Shown here: positions 62,321-64,000 of the stretch, piece by piece
Position numbering within the stretch: position 1 is the first letter of the stretch
Layout: every line of letters begins with the position of its first letter
NCBI RefSeq assembly: GCF_040807025.1
Contig: NC_090952.1
Span: 16,861,068 to 16,925,067, forward strand
Source: Struthio camelus
Taxonomy: Eukaryota > Chordata > Aves > Struthioniformes > Struthionidae
Direction of reading: 5' to 3'
Length of the DNA: 64,000 nucleotides
Notes under the pieces: generated by a model
The model's database searches: none
What the model was told of the DNA's origin: nothing
The model's input: the letters and a program-made list of their open reading frames with translations, nothing else
Position numbers and translations under genes: made by a program

Positions 62321-64000
62321 AAAGCCAATTCCACTCCAAAAAGAGACTAGGGAAGGAAGGTCATGGGTTTAAGTAGGCAGTCAAGTGCCACGGGGATGGG
62401 ATACTATGTGGTAACAAAGCCAGGCCACCAGGTAGCGAGACTTGTTCCAGAAGGGCCTTCAGACATGCTCAGGTTAGCCTGGGGCGCTCAAGCTCATGTT
62501 ATTCTCCTTGACTCACACCCCAGGCCTTGCTCTCTGAATCTTGTTCCATTTGGCACACAGGGATATGAAGTCAGGAGGCTGCAAGACCACCTTGTGGCTG
62601 GAGAGCATGGTGGCACTTAGTGTAACACCATGCAACAGAGGCAGAATAACCCTTACAGAGTTACAGAATAACCCTTTTTGGAGGGAGGGATAAACTTTGG
62701 CAGTTCAACGCGCACCGCGCGCATTGCTGTGATGTTGTTTGGCTCCTGAGTCCTGGTAGAGGACTACCAGCAGCAAAACCTTGCCATCCTCCTGGTCCAA
62801 AACCCTATGCAATTCTTCTCTCATCAGATCCTCCATGTTTTCATTTATGCAAGACATGATGCACCATGTAGAAATAACACAAAGCATAGCCCCGAAACGA
62901 CAAGATCCTCACCTCCCATGTCACGCCAGTCTGAAAGCAGAAGCCTGCTCCAAAGCAGCATCAGAGCCAGAAACAGCCAACAACAGAGCACCAGGGCCGA
63001 AGGGAGGGTGGGAGCAGCCACGAGCCCACTTGGACAGTAAGACCGCGCTTGTCTGGAAGAAGGTTTTCAACTCGCAACACTACCTGGAGTCCTAGGAAGG
63101 GCCCACTTCTGGGTTTTAAAGTTCAGGTTCAAAACCGGGATGATCAAATTTCCAAATTCCACACAGGACTTGCTCTCCTAAATTCAGAGCACCAAATTCA
63201 CCTAAGATTTTACAGCCAAAATCTTAAGATAAAAAGAAAGATTTAAGACAGGAAAGGGAATGAAAGCCAACTACTTTGTGCAAACAGGTTCCTAAGTCTG
63301 AGTTCTCACAAAAAGCCATGCTCTTCATGTTTGACAGAAAGCAATCAAGCCAAGGGCAACTTACAAGGAACCTTTGCCATTACTTTGCAGTAGAAAGATT
63401 TCCATAAACGACTGTTTCTTCTCCCCTGCCAAAGAGACATTTTCCCTCAATTTGTCTTTCACAAAAAGTCATTTTTAAAGGCAGCAGCCCACTGGCACCT
63501 ATCACTCAGAAACTTTGACAAGCCAAAGAAACTGTCAGACCACATTTCGCCTCCCAGCTACATTCAAGGTTTTGCTGTCCATGTTTTTTTATTTTCCTAA
63601 TGGAGTTTTCCCTTCAAGGCCACCGCACTACTGGAAACCAGAGAACACCAGCATCAGTCAAAACATCACGAAGAAGTCCTAAAATGAAACTTACCCCCAG
63701 AGAGATGCTACTATTGCTGGCCACAATAGGAAATCACAAGTTGGACATTACTCTGGTAGCAGGATAGAATAGCCCTAAATTTAGGATGATCCAGACCATG
63801 ATGAGATTCACAGGGATCATGAGCGGACATATATGGATAAGACTGTGTCCCAGGAAAGGAGAAAGGGAGTAATTATCAGGAAATGGCAGGATTCTTGAAG
63901 CCTCTTCTCCAGGAGGGAAAGTCTCTGCTTCATTGGCAGACCGCAGAGCACAGGGGACAGCCTGTCTACAGCACTTTGTGCAGGGAGTCTTCTTCCATCC

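Larger units (their letters stand above)
57661..64000. other. Intergenic stretch to the window end, no gene recognised
   Basis: No coding exon was recognised. Contents include a perfect 11-base-arm palindrome (60394-60417), a MIR-like fragment (60935-61000), a short direct repeat (61151-61197), a CTC-type simple repeat (61388-61409) and an AT-rich candidate element at 62205-62320. Frames of up to 153 codons (59894-60355 minus) show no domain. Confidence 0.6.

Noticed and set aside
3000-64000. A CNGA2-like neighbour, expected from mammalian gene order
   Set aside because: Its large channel exon would give an open frame of several hundred codons with pore and cyclic-nucleotide-binding motifs. 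None is present.
1-64000. tRNA, rRNA or CRISPR features
   Set aside because: No GGTTCGAATCC-type B box, no rRNA sequence and no spaced direct-repeat array were seen.

Overview
The window is vertebrate nuclear DNA, most likely from a sauropsid (crocodilian, turtle or bird). The one gene I can identify is the 3' end of a GABA-A receptor gamma-type subunit. Its M2-M3 sequence has the [16 protein letters not shown] form that I associate with gamma-4, the bird/reptile counterpart of mammalian epsilon, rather than the ARKSLPKVSY form of gamma-1, -2 and -3. Old MIR-like SINE fragments are scattered through the window, and I see no obvious young CR1, Alu or L1 copies. That fits a slowly evolving sauropsid, with crocodilian or turtle favoured. 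The species call is an inference.

Layout. Positions 1-1701 are the 3' part of an intron. Positions 1702-1904 are the penultimate coding exon (late M2, M3, start of the cytoplasmic loop), 1905-2637 the last intron, and 2638-2931 the last coding exon (rest of the loop, M4, stop). The two exons join in frame at phase 0. The 3' UTR follows, with a possible ATTAAA poly(A) signal near 4026 and tandem AATAAA motifs near 5953. About 5 kb past the stop is a strong CpG island (roughly 7310-8290) with an NRF1-like site, an RFX X-box-like palindrome and an inverted CCAAT box. I recognise no gene attached to it.

From about 8.3 kb to 64 kb I found no convincing protein-coding exon on either strand. The longest open frames (up to 260 codons) sit in GC-rich stretches and look like chance. 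This desert holds MIR-like fragments, simple repeats, several small tandem duplications, one long imperfect inverted repeat (21864-22009), and a few AT-rich blocks dense in homeodomain, POU and SOX-type motifs that could be regulatory elements. One short open frame (29839-29893) resembles a signal-peptide first exon, but I could not find a partner exon.

Functionally, the identified gene supplies a gamma-class subunit of the pentameric GABA-gated chloride channel. The rest is best read as 3' flanking and intergenic DNA, which may carry regulatory elements or noncoding transcripts. No prokaryotic, viral or CRISPR features were seen.
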